NCBI GenBank assembly: GCA_023954475.1 | Contig: JAMLHW010000008.1 | Span: forward strand, 62,001 to 126,000 | Origin: Anaerolineae bacterium | GTDB taxonomy: Bacteria; Chloroflexota; Anaerolineae; Promineifilales; Promineifilaceae | Direction: 5' to 3' | Length of the DNA: 64,000 nt | Shown here: positions 16,553-24,727 of the stretch, piece by piece | How the letters are laid out: the number at the start of each line of letters is the position of its first letter | Position numbering within the stretch: the first letter of the stretch is position 1 | Position numbers and translations under genes: made by a program | Notes under the pieces: model-generated | Databases searched by the model: none | Told to the model about the DNA's origin: nothing | Seen by the model: only the letters and a program-made list of their open reading frames with translations

Positions 16553-18389
16553 GGTTGGGCATGGGTGAAGCGTGGCTACGTTTTTCGTATCCACGGCTAC
16601 GTTTATTGTAGCATAGGAGAAGAAAAACGCGGCAGGAGTGAAACTGACACCGCGTTTATCACCCGCAGAACGTAGCTGCCACGTCGCCGCAGTCGCGTTT
16701 TTCGCGGCATTACAGAACCTGGGCTACGTTTGAAAATGTAGCGGTGTCTCTCCATCAGGTACACTGTAATCGCGACAAAACAGACCCATCAAGGAGAGAC
16801 ACCCTAATGAAACTGTATCACACTATGATGACAAGACGTGCTTGGAAAGCATGGCTGACACCACAAACGCCATGGCCGACTCATCTACCCCGCTTGCTTC
16901 TATCTCACCAGTATCAGCCCCACTTTGTACACCACTGTCCGGTCACACAAGCGGCTGGCTTGTATTTACGCTTGCTGGATTGGGAGCAGTTGCCAACCAC
17001 ACTGGCCATGCAACATATTGGCGAACGCACAATCCCACTGGCTGCCTATGTGGGCGCATACCTTGTCAAACTCGACCAGCAGTTAGCCACATTCGGCGCG
17101 TTGCGACGCTATTTGCGCGAACATCCGGCATTGGTCTGGGCACTCGGATTCCCGCTGGTAGCACAGCGTTCACATACCGACCGGCTGGATGTTGAAGCAT
17201 CGTTGCCATCGCAACGTCATTTCAGCAAGAAACTGAGCACATTGCCCAATGAAGTGCTGCAATTGCTGCTGGACGGACAAGTCACCTGGCTCATCGAACA
17301 ATTGGGTGACAACTTTGGCGACATCGTCAGCACCGACACCAAACATATCCTCGCCTGGGTCAAAGAGAACAATCCAAAGGCGTACATAAAGGAAGGCCGC
17401 TTCGACAAAACACAGCAGCCGATAGGCGACCCCGATTGCAAATTGGGCTGCAAACGCCGTCGCAACCAGGTCACACCGACTAAAGAAGGACAACCGGTCA
17501 GCGAAAAAGTCAGCGTCGGTGAATTCTACTGGGGCTATGCCAGCGGCGTTGTGGCGACCAAAGTACCCCGTGTTGGCGAGTTTGTCCTGGCTGAATTGAC
17601 GCAGACCTTTGACAATGGCGATCTGAGTTACTTCTTGCCGCTAATGGCACAAGTCGAACAGCGTCTTGGGCGTCGTCCACGTTACGGAACGGCCGATGCC
17701 GCGTTCGATGCATTCTACGTCTACGACTACTTCCACAGCGACAAGCATGACGGCTTTGCCGCCGTTCCCCTGCGGAAAATGGGATACAGTCGTACTTTCA
17801 ATGAGGAAGGATTGCCGTTGTGCGAAGCAAGTTTGCCAATGCCTTTGACAGGCACATTTGTCAGCCGCACTGGACTGGTGCAACATCGACGCGGTCGTTA
17901 CGGTTGTCCGCTTCTGCACCCACAGCCCAATAGTCTCACTTGTCCGATTGACCACGCCAAGTGGCCCAATGGCGGCTGCAAAACCACCATGCCCACGGCT
18001 GATGGAGCACGTCAACGTTATCTGCTAGACCGAGAGAGCGACCGCTTCCGCGCCGTTTTCAAGCAGCGCACCGCTGTCGAGCGCATCTTCAGTCAGGCGG
18101 TGGCGCTAGGCATTGAGCGCCCCAAACTGCGTAACCGACTGGCGATCACCAACATCAACACGTTGACCTATATCCTCATCAATTTACGAGCCATGCACCG
18201 TGTGCTCGCAAATCCTGACTCTGACATTTGCTAGTTTCAATCCCTGATTGATGTAGAGCGATGGTGTGTGTTTTGTCGCAATTTCACGCCACTGTGCTAT
18301 TTGTGTACTTCAATCGCTGGGACGTTCTACCAGAGAGGAATCTGAAAACGTAGCCAGGGTAAAAGCCTTTTTACCTATGCCCAACCCTC
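16550..18389 (+). mobile_element. Insertion sequence in the leader-proximal CRISPR repeat
   Basis: About 1.84 kb. Inverted ends read GAGGGTTGGGCAT at 16550-16562 and the same sequence in reverse at 18377-18389, continuing imperfectly. The decamer GGCTACGTTT recurs near the ends (16574, 16595, 16722, and inverted at 18346-18355) and could be a transposase binding site. One transposase gene lies inside. No target duplication is seen: the left flank is half of a CRISPR repeat, while the right flank (TTTTCACGAC onward) does not continue that repeat. Insertion was therefore followed by deletion or rearrangement. No TCGGCCGA site occurs inside. Confidence 0.85.
16807..18234 (+). CDS. DDE transposase (family not assigned)
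   Basis: A 475-residue transposase. The start at 16807 follows AAGGAGAG at good distance; the longer frame from 16744 has no such site. Catalytic acids are probably D in VSTDTKHI (near residue 178), D in YGTADAAFDAFY and E in RTAVERIFSQAVALG, which fit a DDE_Tnp_1-like RNase H fold. Between the aspartates is a basic, cysteine-containing stretch (DPDCKLGCKRRRNQ) and later a CP/CPID cysteine group, so a zinc-binding insert is possible. It resembles unclassified ISNCY/IS5-like transposases; a family cannot be given by eye. The frame is intact. Confidence 0.85.
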   Translation: MKLYHTMMTRRAWKAWLTPQTPWPTHLPRLLLSHQYQPHFVHHCPVTQAAGLYLRLLDWEQLPTTLAMQHIGERTIPLAAYVGAYLVKLDQQLATFGALRRYLREHPALVWALGFPLVAQRSHTDRLDVEASLPSQRHFSKKLSTLPNEVLQLLLDGQVTWLIEQLGDNFGDIVSTDTKHILAWVKENNPKAYIKEGRFDKTQQPIGDPDCKLGCKRRRNQVTPTKEGQPVSEKVSVGEFYWGYASGVVATKVPRVGEFVLAELTQTFDNGDLSYFLPLMAQVEQRLGRRPRYGTADAAFDAFYVYDYFHSDKHDGFAAVPLRKMGYSRTFNEEGLPLCEASLPMPLTGTFVSRTGLVQHRRGRYGCPLLHPQPNSLTCPIDHAKWPNGGCKTTMPTADGARQRYLLDRESDRFRAVFKQRTAVERIFSQAVALGIERPKLRNRLAITNINTLTYILINLRAMHRVLANPDSDIC

Positions 18390-18469
18390 TTTTCACGACT
18401 AATTTGAAGCCCCACTTTATCCTCTGATCGCCGCTAATCGCTGTCACTCACCCCGAAATCGATGTTTGC

Positions 18470-18554
18470 GAGGTCTGTACACTTGCGCACACAAAATTTG
18501 CATTTTTCAATAAAATGTGTTAAGCGCCTTGCAATGGGTCGGTGTACAGACCTC
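18470..18554. repeat. 85-bp long inverted repeat, MITE-like
   Basis: GAGGTCTGTACAC (18470-18482) and GTGTACAGACCTC (18542-18554) are perfect inverted 13-mers 59 bases apart. Shorter paired pieces lie inside (GCGC with GCGC, ACACA with TGTGT). It lies between the IS and the stop codon of the fusion gene at 18570. It could be a miniature transposon, a transposon end or a terminator-like structure; a T-run is missing. The stretch 18390-18469 shows nothing recognisable and may contain what is left of the CRISPR leader. Confidence 0.6.
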
Positions 18555-18569
18555 TGCTACCGCGAGTTG

Positions 18570-21500
18570 TCACCATGCGACGCAATCTTCTGCCAGGATT
18601 TTATCCAGCGTTGCCACGACGCGGTCGGCGTTTTCGGCCGAAAAACAGAGCGGCGGCTTCAACTTCAAGACATTGTGCAGCGGCCCGTCTGTGCTGATCA
18701 AGATGCCGTGTTCGCGCATGCGCAGCGCGATAGTGGCCGCTTCCTCGGCCGCCGGTTCCAGCGTGGCGCGATTGCGCACCAGTTCCACGCCGACAAACAG
18801 GCCCAGCCCACGAACGTGACCGACCAGCGCATGACGTGTCTGCAAAGCGCGCAAGCCGTCCATCAGATAGGCACCGACGCGCAGCGCGTTGGCCTGCAAC
18901 CCGTCTTGCTCAACGGCGTCGAGCACCGCCATGCCGACAGCGCACGATACGGGATTGCCGCCAAATGTATTGAAATATTCCATGCCGTTGGCAAATGAAG
19001 CCGCGATGGCCGGCGTGGTGACGACTGCGGCCAGCGGATGGCCGTTGCCCATCGGTTTGCCCATCGTGACGATGTCCGGAACGACGTTTTGCGTTTCAAA
19101 TCCCCAGAAATGCGACCCGACTCGGCCGAATCCGACCTGCACTTCGTCGGCGATGCACACGCCGCCGGCGGCTCTGACGTGTGCAAAAGCTGCCTGCAGA
19201 TAGCCGTCCGGCAGCACAATTTGTCCGCCGCAGCCGAGCACCGATTCGCAGATAAATGCCGCAATCGGCCGATCAGTTGCCTGAGCGGCGGTCAGTTTTT
19301 CGCGTACATCCAGACCGTAACGTTGCCCTGCTGCCACATCAAACCCTTTGTACTGTCCACGATAGCCGTCCGGCAGCAGCGTTCGGTGCACATAGTCGCG
19401 CTGGCCTTCACCACCGGGGCCGTCGAATTTGTACGGGCTGATGTCGATCAACGAACCCAGATTGCCGTGATACGCGCCATCGACGATGAGCAAATCGCGC
19501 CTTCCGGTGTGGGTGCGGGCCAGACGCAGGGCGAGATCGTTGGCTTCACTGCCGGAGTTGACAAAAAAGCAGACGGTGAGCGGATCGGGCAGGGTGGCCG
19601 TAAGCCGTGCGGCATAGGTGACGAGATGGGGATGCAGGTAGCGGGTGTTGGTGTTGAGGACGCTTTGCTGCTGCCCGGCGGCCTCAACGACGAGCGGATG
19701 GCAATGGCCGACGTGGGCGACATTGTTGACACAGTCGAGGTACACCTGTCCGTTGTGATCGTAAAGATACTGGCGCGTGCCGCGCAACATGGTGAGTGGT
19801 TTCGGCCGATAACTGACACTCAAATTCGATCCAATCCGCCGCGCTCTTTCTGCTGCAATTTCCGTTGGCATCATGGTCGGCGTTGGAAAAGCAGCTTCCG
19901 GTACGTTCAGAATGAGGTTTGGATCAGGGCACAGACTGTGCCAGACGGCACGTTGGCTGGGCGGCGCGACGCCATGGAAGCCGCCGGCCATGCCGAGTAT
20001 GTCGGTGATGAGTTGAAAATGCAGATGGGGCGGCCAATGGCCGTTCTCGTCAAGTCGGCCGATTTCCGCAATTTTCTCGCCCTGTTGCACCGGCATTCCC
20101 TGTTCAAGGCCGATCAACGACTCTCGGCTGAGATGGCCGTACAGCGTGTAAAACGGCGTGCCGTCAGCGCTATGCTGCAGAATGATGGTCGGGCCGTAGT
20201 CGAGATGGGCGTCGTTGTCGCGGTAGCTGTGGACGAAACCGTCGAGCGGTGCGTATACCGACGAACCGGCCGGCAGAAAGAGGTCGATGCCGATGTGAAT
20301 GGTGCGCCGTTCAGGAAACTCGTCGGTGTTTTGCGCGTAGGCATCCGTGGCGTACGCCAGGCGTGGTTCATCGTAGCGTCCAATGCCAACTTTGGCGCCG
20401 CCGGCTGCCATTCGGCCGAAAATCCACGCCGACCACGCTTCCTGATTTTGCGGCGTCCAAACGTTGCCCAAATCGGGACTGCCCACACTGAAGTCAAACA
20501 CCGCCAGCGGCGTCGTGCGCAAATCGTAATCTGTCACGGGTGCCAATGCCGTTCCGCGTGCAGCCAGCCAACTCACAAGCGCCGGCGCGTTGACAACCGG
20601 CGGCAAGCCACATGCATGGCGGAAGACGGCAAGGGCGAAAGAGGGTGCCATGTCTGCCCAACGCGCCAGCGCTGCCCAAGCCGGGTTTTGGCTGATGGTG
20701 AGGTAAGCGTTGTCCGGTTCGACGGTTTGTTGATATGCGGAGATGCACACACTGACACACAGGCGCATGGCGATCAGATTGTAGAGCAGACTGATTTCCT
20801 GTTCCGTAAGTGCAAACTCGGTGTTGTAACCGCCAATGACGTGTGCGGCAGCGGTCAGCGGATCGCGTTTGTCGAGAATGACGTAGGCGGCGGCAACTGC
20901 CAATTCAAAAACGGTGCAACTGTACACGGCGTCGCCGAAGTCGATGATACCACCGATATGTGGTGTGCGCGTTTTGGCACCGGTGACGAGGATGTTGTAG
21001 TCGTTGGCATCGCCGTGAATGACGCTGCGACGCAGGTCAGGCAAACAGGGTGCAATCTCTGTCGTGAACCGCTGCCGGAACCGGGTGACGAGGACGCGTT
21101 GTTCGGCCGAATCTACGAATTCAAGATGCGCTTCGACCTCACGACCGGCGTGCTGCAAATCCCAATGCAAATCGCGGTGCGCGGCGGGATGATCAAAGTC
21201 GACCAGTGCGCCGCTCAGCCTGCCCATAAATCGGCCGAAATCAGTCAGCAATTCGGCCGAATGGGGCTTAAACAGCGCCAGTGGTTTACCGGGCAAATAA
21301 CTGATCAGGCGTATAAAATGCGTCTTCTCTTTTGCCCCGTGTACAATGCCGACTTCATCACCCGTCACCGTCTCCACAACTTCCGGAACCGCCACGTGCC
21401 CGTTCAAATGGGCCATGATCGCGTTTTGCATCGCCAGGGCAGCGCGATCTTCGCGCGCGTTGGCGATTTTGAGCACCCATTCGCGACCCGTGTTCGTGGT

Positions 21501-21626
21501 CACGCGAAAGTTCTGGTCACGGTCACTCGGTAATTCGTTGGCAGCACCAGCGATACCGTAAAGGTCATGTGTGATGCGTGCGGCGGTTTCGGCCGAAAAC
21601 GCAGGACGATCATCCAGTAGCGTCAT
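18570..21626 (-). CDS. Three-domain fusion: aminoglycoside-phosphotransferase-like kinase, M23 peptidase-like domain, class III aminotransferase-like phospho-lyase
   Basis: A 1018-residue protein starting at 21626 ([14 protein letters not shown] upstream); open frame further upstream overlaps the divergent lipid genes and is ignored. Residues about 1-340 are a phosphotransferase/kinase domain ([32 protein letters not shown]). Residues about 430-550 are an M23-like domain keeping HIGIDLF and HLHFQ zinc ligands. Residues about 590-1018 are a PLP class III aminotransferase fold with the lysine in [16 protein letters not shown] (near 855), the signature of ethanolamine-phosphate and phosphohydroxylysine phospho-lyases. 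The expected chemistry is phosphorylation of an amino alcohol followed by elimination of phosphate, as done by separate HYKK and PHYKPL enzymes in animals. The peptidase part is hard to explain. Confidence 0.88.
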   Translation of the reverse strand: MTLLDDRPAFSAETAARITHDLYGIAGAANELPSDRDQNFRVTTNTGREWVLKIANAREDRAALAMQNAIMAHLNGHVAVPEVVETVTGDEVGIVHGAKEKTHFIRLISYLPGKPLALFKPHSAELLTDFGRFMGRLSGALVDFDHPAAHRDLHWDLQHAGREVEAHLEFVDSAEQRVLVTRFRQRFTTEIAPCLPDLRRSVIHGDANDYNILVTGAKTRTPHIGGIIDFGDAVYSCTVFELAVAAAYVILDKRDPLTAAAHVIGGYNTEFALTEQEISLLYNLIAMRLCVSVCISAYQQTVEPDNAYLTISQNPAWAALARWADMAPSFALAVFRHACGLPPVVNAPALVSWLAARGTALAPVTDYDLRTTPLAVFDFSVGSPDLGNVWTPQNQEAWSAWIFGRMAAGGAKVGIGRYDEPRLAYATDAYAQNTDEFPERRTIHIGIDLFLPAGSSVYAPLDGFVHSYRDNDAHLDYGPTIILQHSADGTPFYTLYGHLSRESLIGLEQGMPVQQGEKIAEIGRLDENGHWPPHLHFQLITDILGMAGGFHGVAPPSQRAVWHSLCPDPNLILNVPEAAFPTPTMMPTEIAAERARRIGSNLSVSYRPKPLTMLRGTRQYLYDHNGQVYLDCVNNVAHVGHCHPLVVEAAGQQQSVLNTNTRYLHPHLVTYAARLTATLPDPLTVCFFVNSGSEANDLALRLARTHTGRRDLLIVDGAYHGNLGSLIDISPYKFDGPGGEGQRDYVHRTLLPDGYRGQYKGFDVAAGQRYGLDVREKLTAAQATDRPIAAFICESVLGCGGQIVLPDGYLQAAFAHVRAAGGVCIADEVQVGFGRVGSHFWGFETQNVVPDIVTMGKPMGNGHPLAAVVTTPAIAASFANGMEYFNTFGGNPVSCAVGMAVLDAVEQDGLQANALRVGAYLMDGLRALQTRHALVGHVRGLGLFVGVELVRNRATLEPAAEEAATIALRMREHGILISTDGPLHNVLKLKPPLCFSAENADRVVATLDKILAEDCVAW

Positions 21627-21860
21627 AGAATCCTCGATACATTGCAAACTCAACTCCGATTCTAGCGAGTTGTGGGCAATCGTCCAACAGCGCGTCCACC
21701 GTAAGGCGGATTGCCAATCCGTCTCCCCGTGGGGCTGCCCGGAGATGGACAGGCGCGAAGCCGTTCCCTGCCACCTGTTCGCGCACCTCGGCAGTTTGGC
21801 AAGCCAATCAAATCGGGTATGATTCAGGCCACTTGAGAATCCGTCTGCAGAATAGCACGT

Positions 21861-22472
21861 ATGAACATCGCCAACATCATTACCCTTTTGCGTTATCCGC
21901 TTCTCATCATCGTCGTCTACCTGCTCTATCAGGACAATCCGACATGGCTGTGGATCGCCTTTGTCCTCAACATCATCCTGCTCATGATGGACACAATTGA
22001 CGGCGTCGTGGCACGGCGCTACAACATGACGACGATGTTGGGCAGCGCACTCGACATTGCCACCGATCGCGCCGTGGAGATCGTGCTGTGGATTGTCTAC
22101 ACCGATCTCGGCTTGATTTCGGTCGTGATTCCGATCATTGTCGTGATTCGCGGGATGTTGACCGATTCGATACGCAGCGTGGCAATGCAGCACGGCTATA
22201 CGGCGCACAAAATGATGCAAACAGAATGGGGCAGGTTCATCGTTGCATCTTCTGCCATGCGGACAACGTATAGTGTGACAAAAATAGCGGCATTTCTGTT
22301 GCTGAATATGGGATTGGCGCTGCAGGCCGGCGGCAGCGGCAGCGCGGAAACTGTGTTGACGATCGGCGGTGTGTTGGCATGGCTGGCCGCGATCATTTGT
22401 GTCATTCGCGGGTTGCCGGTCATTGTTGAAGCACCCCGCTTTTTTGCCGGACTGGAAGATAACGGCGTATAA
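21861..22472 (+). CDS. CDP-alcohol phosphatidyltransferase (PgsA-like)
   Basis: A 203-residue integral membrane protein with about six helices. The active-site motif D-x2-D-G-x2-A-R-x8-G-x3-D-x3-D is complete in DTIDGVVARRYNMTTMLG followed by SALDIATD (residues about 44-69). Enzymes of this family join a CDP-diacylglycerol-type donor to glycerol phosphate, inositol phosphate or another alcohol. The neighbours (acyltransferase, DedA, phosphatase) point to phospholipid synthesis, most simply phosphatidylglycerol phosphate. It begins a rightward operon that runs to about 26962 and faces away from the fusion gene. Confidence 0.88.
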   Translation: MNIANIITLLRYPLLIIVVYLLYQDNPTWLWIAFVLNIILLMMDTIDGVVARRYNMTTMLGSALDIATDRAVEIVLWIVYTDLGLISVVIPIIVVIRGMLTDSIRSVAMQHGYTAHKMMQTEWGRFIVASSAMRTTYSVTKIAAFLLLNMGLALQAGGSGSAETVLTIGGVLAWLAAIICVIRGLPVIVEAPRFFAGLEDNGV

Positions 22473-22512
22473 ACGAGAAAACCGCATTCTGGACAGGAAT
22501 GACGAGATAACC

Positions 22513-23397
22513 ATGCGATTTCAGGACTTTTTGAGCACGAGTGCTGTCACACGAACCGGTTTTGCGGTGGCGCGATATACACCGCCGTTTGGAGGGCGTC
22601 TGATTGCAGATGTGGCCGGCTACAGTTTGGGGCTTGCCAAACCGGAGGTGTATTGGACCGTACGCAATAATTTGCGCGTTGTCCTCGGCCCGACAGCGAC
22701 CGAAAAAGACCTGCATGAGACGACGCGGCGTGTTTTGCGCCATGCTGCTCTGACGTATTATGATTTTTTCCATGTCATTGATCGCTCGTCGGCCGAAATT
22801 CGTGGGTTAGTTAAGCTTGACGACGATTTTCTACAAAAAATCCACGATACGGTTGCAGCGGCTGATCGCGGGTTATTGGTTTTATCAACCCATATGAGCA
22901 ACTTTGACCTTGCAGGTTTCGCGTTCGGTACGCATAATCTACCTTTGCTCGGTCTGACTGTGGCTGACCCGACGACGGGATTTTTGCAGTTGAATGATGT
23001 GCGGCAGCGTTTTGGTTTTGACGTTGAACCGATCACGCCGCAATCGTTGCGCAAGGCGATTCGGAGATTGAAAGCGGGTGGGGTGGTGGCAACGGGAGTC
23101 GATCGGCCGATACCTGACGATGACATTGCTGTTGAGTTCTTTGGCAAACCGTCCTACTTACCTGCCGGCCCGGCACGATTAGCGGCATTGACTGGGGCCA
23201 AGGTCGTCATTGTCAGTTGCGTTCACGACAAAGAGTTCGGCTATCGCCTGCAATCGACCGATTTCCTCGATCTGGTCGAGACTGACGACCGAAAACAGGA
23301 CATTATCGAGAATACTCGGTTGTTTGCCGGTATCGTCGAACAATTCATTCGCGCTCATCCGGAACAATGGATGATGTTTCATCCACTTTGGCCTTAA
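22513..23397 (+). CDS. LpxL/HtrB-like lysophospholipid acyltransferase
   Basis: A 294-residue protein starting at ATG 22513, 40 bases after the phosphatidyltransferase; the longer upstream frame overlaps that gene. The LPLAT signatures are STHMSNFDLAGF near residue 125 (the HxxxxD/E-type catalytic motif, here H-M-S-N-F-D), GVVATGVDRPIPDD, and FFGKPSYLPAGPARLA. This class transfers acyl chains to lysolipids; in Gram-negatives LpxL acts on lipid A, while in Chloroflexota and actinobacteria it is more likely a glycolipid or PIM-type acyltransferase. Next to a PgsA-like enzyme, membrane lipid assembly is likely. Confidence 0.85.
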   Translation: MRFQDFLSTSAVTRTGFAVARYTPPFGGRLIADVAGYSLGLAKPEVYWTVRNNLRVVLGPTATEKDLHETTRRVLRHAALTYYDFFHVIDRSSAEIRGLVKLDDDFLQKIHDTVAAADRGLLVLSTHMSNFDLAGFAFGTHNLPLLGLTVADPTTGFLQLNDVRQRFGFDVEPITPQSLRKAIRRLKAGGVVATGVDRPIPDDDIAVEFFGKPSYLPAGPARLAALTGAKVVIVSCVHDKEFGYRLQSTDFLDLVETDDRKQDIIENTRLFAGIVEQFIRAHPEQWMMFHPLWP

Positions 23398-23482
23398 ATG
23401 ATGCTTACACACCAATGCGCCTGTGTGAGCGCAGCAACTGGGCTGCCGCCGTGTACGACGCGATGCACTATAATTGCACTTA

Positions 23483-24115
23483 ATGAATGCGGCAATTGAG
23501 TTTTTGCGAAATCTGATCCATTCACTTGAAGCGGGCGAAATACCAGAATGGGGGTGGTGGTCGTACGTTCTGCTCTCCATTTTAGTATTGCTTGAAGGTC
23601 CCATGTCAACGCTGATCGGTGCAGCGGCAGCAGCGGCAGGATTGATGCGCGTTAGTGCCGTCTTTCTGGTAGCGGCTTTTAGCAATCTGTTTGCCGACGT
23701 CATCTGGTATTCAATTGGTGCCAGCGGCAAGTTAGAGTGGTTTCGTCGTCGCACCAAAGTTACCGACGCGCAAATGGATGAATTACAGCAAGGCGTTTCT
23801 GACAACGCGGTCAAGATGCTGTTGGCTGCCAAGTTATCGGTTGGGTTTGCTGTGCCGACGCTAATCGCCGTTGGTTTAGCACGCGTGCCCTGGCGACGCT
23901 GGTTGCCCGCTGTGTTTGTCGGTGAGCTGATCTTTACGGGCTTTCTCGTACTTGTCGGATATTATGCCGCAGAATTGATTTCGCAAGTGGAACGCGGTAT
24001 TTATTATCTCGGAATCGTGATTTCGCTGGTGTTTATTGTGACAATTGCCATTGTCATCTGGCGATTTTTCAAGCGCAAACCAATTCAGACAACGTCACAT
24101 GAAACAGTAGAGTAA
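23483..24115 (+). CDS. DedA family membrane protein
   Basis: A 210-residue membrane protein (start ATG 23483; a TTG three codons earlier is also open). It has the DedA/SNARE-associated pattern: a re-entrant [20 protein letters not shown] segment near residue 35-55, [10 protein letters not shown], and the basic amphipathic piece between the halves ([24 protein letters not shown]). DedA proteins act in lipid scrambling, membrane potential and undecaprenyl-phosphate or phosphatidylethanolamine flipping. A TATAAT at 23469-23474 just before the start might be a -10 box, but no -35 box is seen. Confidence 0.87.
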   Translation: MNAAIEFLRNLIHSLEAGEIPEWGWWSYVLLSILVLLEGPMSTLIGAAAAAAGLMRVSAVFLVAAFSNLFADVIWYSIGASGKLEWFRRRTKVTDAQMDELQQGVSDNAVKMLLAAKLSVGFAVPTLIAVGLARVPWRRWLPAVFVGELIFTGFLVLVGYYAAELISQVERGIYYLGIVISLVFIVTIAIVIWRFFKRKPIQTTSHETVE

Positions 24116-24119
24116 CAGC

Positions 24120-24692
24120 ATGTCGGTCATTGCTAAAGCAAGAAAAGGGTTGAGCATATTCTATCATCGCATTCGCTATCAGGGGCTTGGCGTGACGCTG
24201 GCTTGGGCCATCGGGAGAGGCGTGCCAAAACTGACCGGCGTGCCGCTACTGCGCTACAGTCGCATTACGCCGACTGTCTATGTCGGGCCGCAATTCAACC
24301 AACGCGGCAAGCGGGCACTCGAAAAAGAAGGTATCGTCGGCGACATCAACATGCGTATTGAGTTTGATGATGCCGCTCACGGGTTGGCGCTGGCTGAATA
24401 TTGTTATTTGCCGACGATTGACGATGCCGCTCCGACGATGGCCCATTTGTTCGAAGGTACGGCGTTCGCAGAACGGATTGTTAATGCCGGCGGCAAGGTG
24501 TATATCCACTGTGCGGGTGGCATCGGCCGAGCGCCGACCATGGCAGCCGCCTATTTTATGAGTCAGGGGATGTTATTGGATGAAGCCCTGGCGTTGATCA
24601 AGAAGACACGCCCCTTTATCAACATCATGCCACCCCAGATGGCGCGTCTGCGCGAAGTGGAAGCCCATTTTGCCAACCAGACTGATGGTTGA
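24120..24692 (+). CDS. Dual-specificity / tyrosine-type phosphatase
   Basis: A 190-residue protein with the CX5R loop [21 protein letters not shown] (HCAGGIGR near residue 132-139). It starts five bases after the DedA stop and lies within the lipid gene run. The N-terminus is basic and mildly hydrophobic, as in membrane-associated forms. Dual-specificity phosphatases of the PTPMT1 branch dephosphorylate phosphatidylglycerol phosphate, the direct product of a PgsA-type enzyme. That makes this a candidate PGP phosphatase, an inference from context; protein phosphatase activity is the alternative. Confidence 0.85.
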   Translation: MSVIAKARKGLSIFYHRIRYQGLGVTLAWAIGRGVPKLTGVPLLRYSRITPTVYVGPQFNQRGKRALEKEGIVGDINMRIEFDDAAHGLALAEYCYLPTIDDAAPTMAHLFEGTAFAERIVNAGGKVYIHCAGGIGRAPTMAAAYFMSQGMLLDEALALIKKTRPFINIMPPQMARLREVEAHFANQTDG

Positions 24693-24727
24693 CCAGATTT
24701 CTCGACGAGACAGCCAATCTTTTTGTC

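Noticed and set aside
18235-18243. GTTTCAATC inside the IS, identical to the first nine bases of the CRISPR repeat
   Set aside because: It lies inside the element next to the transposase stop and the match ends after nine bases; chance or a hint of target preference, but not a repeat copy.
16545-18395. Target site duplication of the second IS
   Set aside because: Left flank (CTCTTGAG) and right flank (TTTTCACG) share no direct repeat at any sensible boundary, so none can be claimed.
19038-21533. An 831-codon open frame on the plus strand
   Set aside because: It is the opposite strand of the fusion gene; composition is Cys/Arg/His rich and it lacks any motif.
21627-22514. N-terminal extension of the fusion protein (open frame continues about 296 codons upstream)
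   Set aside because: It runs antisense through the phosphatidyltransferase gene, has no family features and a composition rich in His, Cys and Arg; the ATG at 21626 with GAGG is the sensible start.
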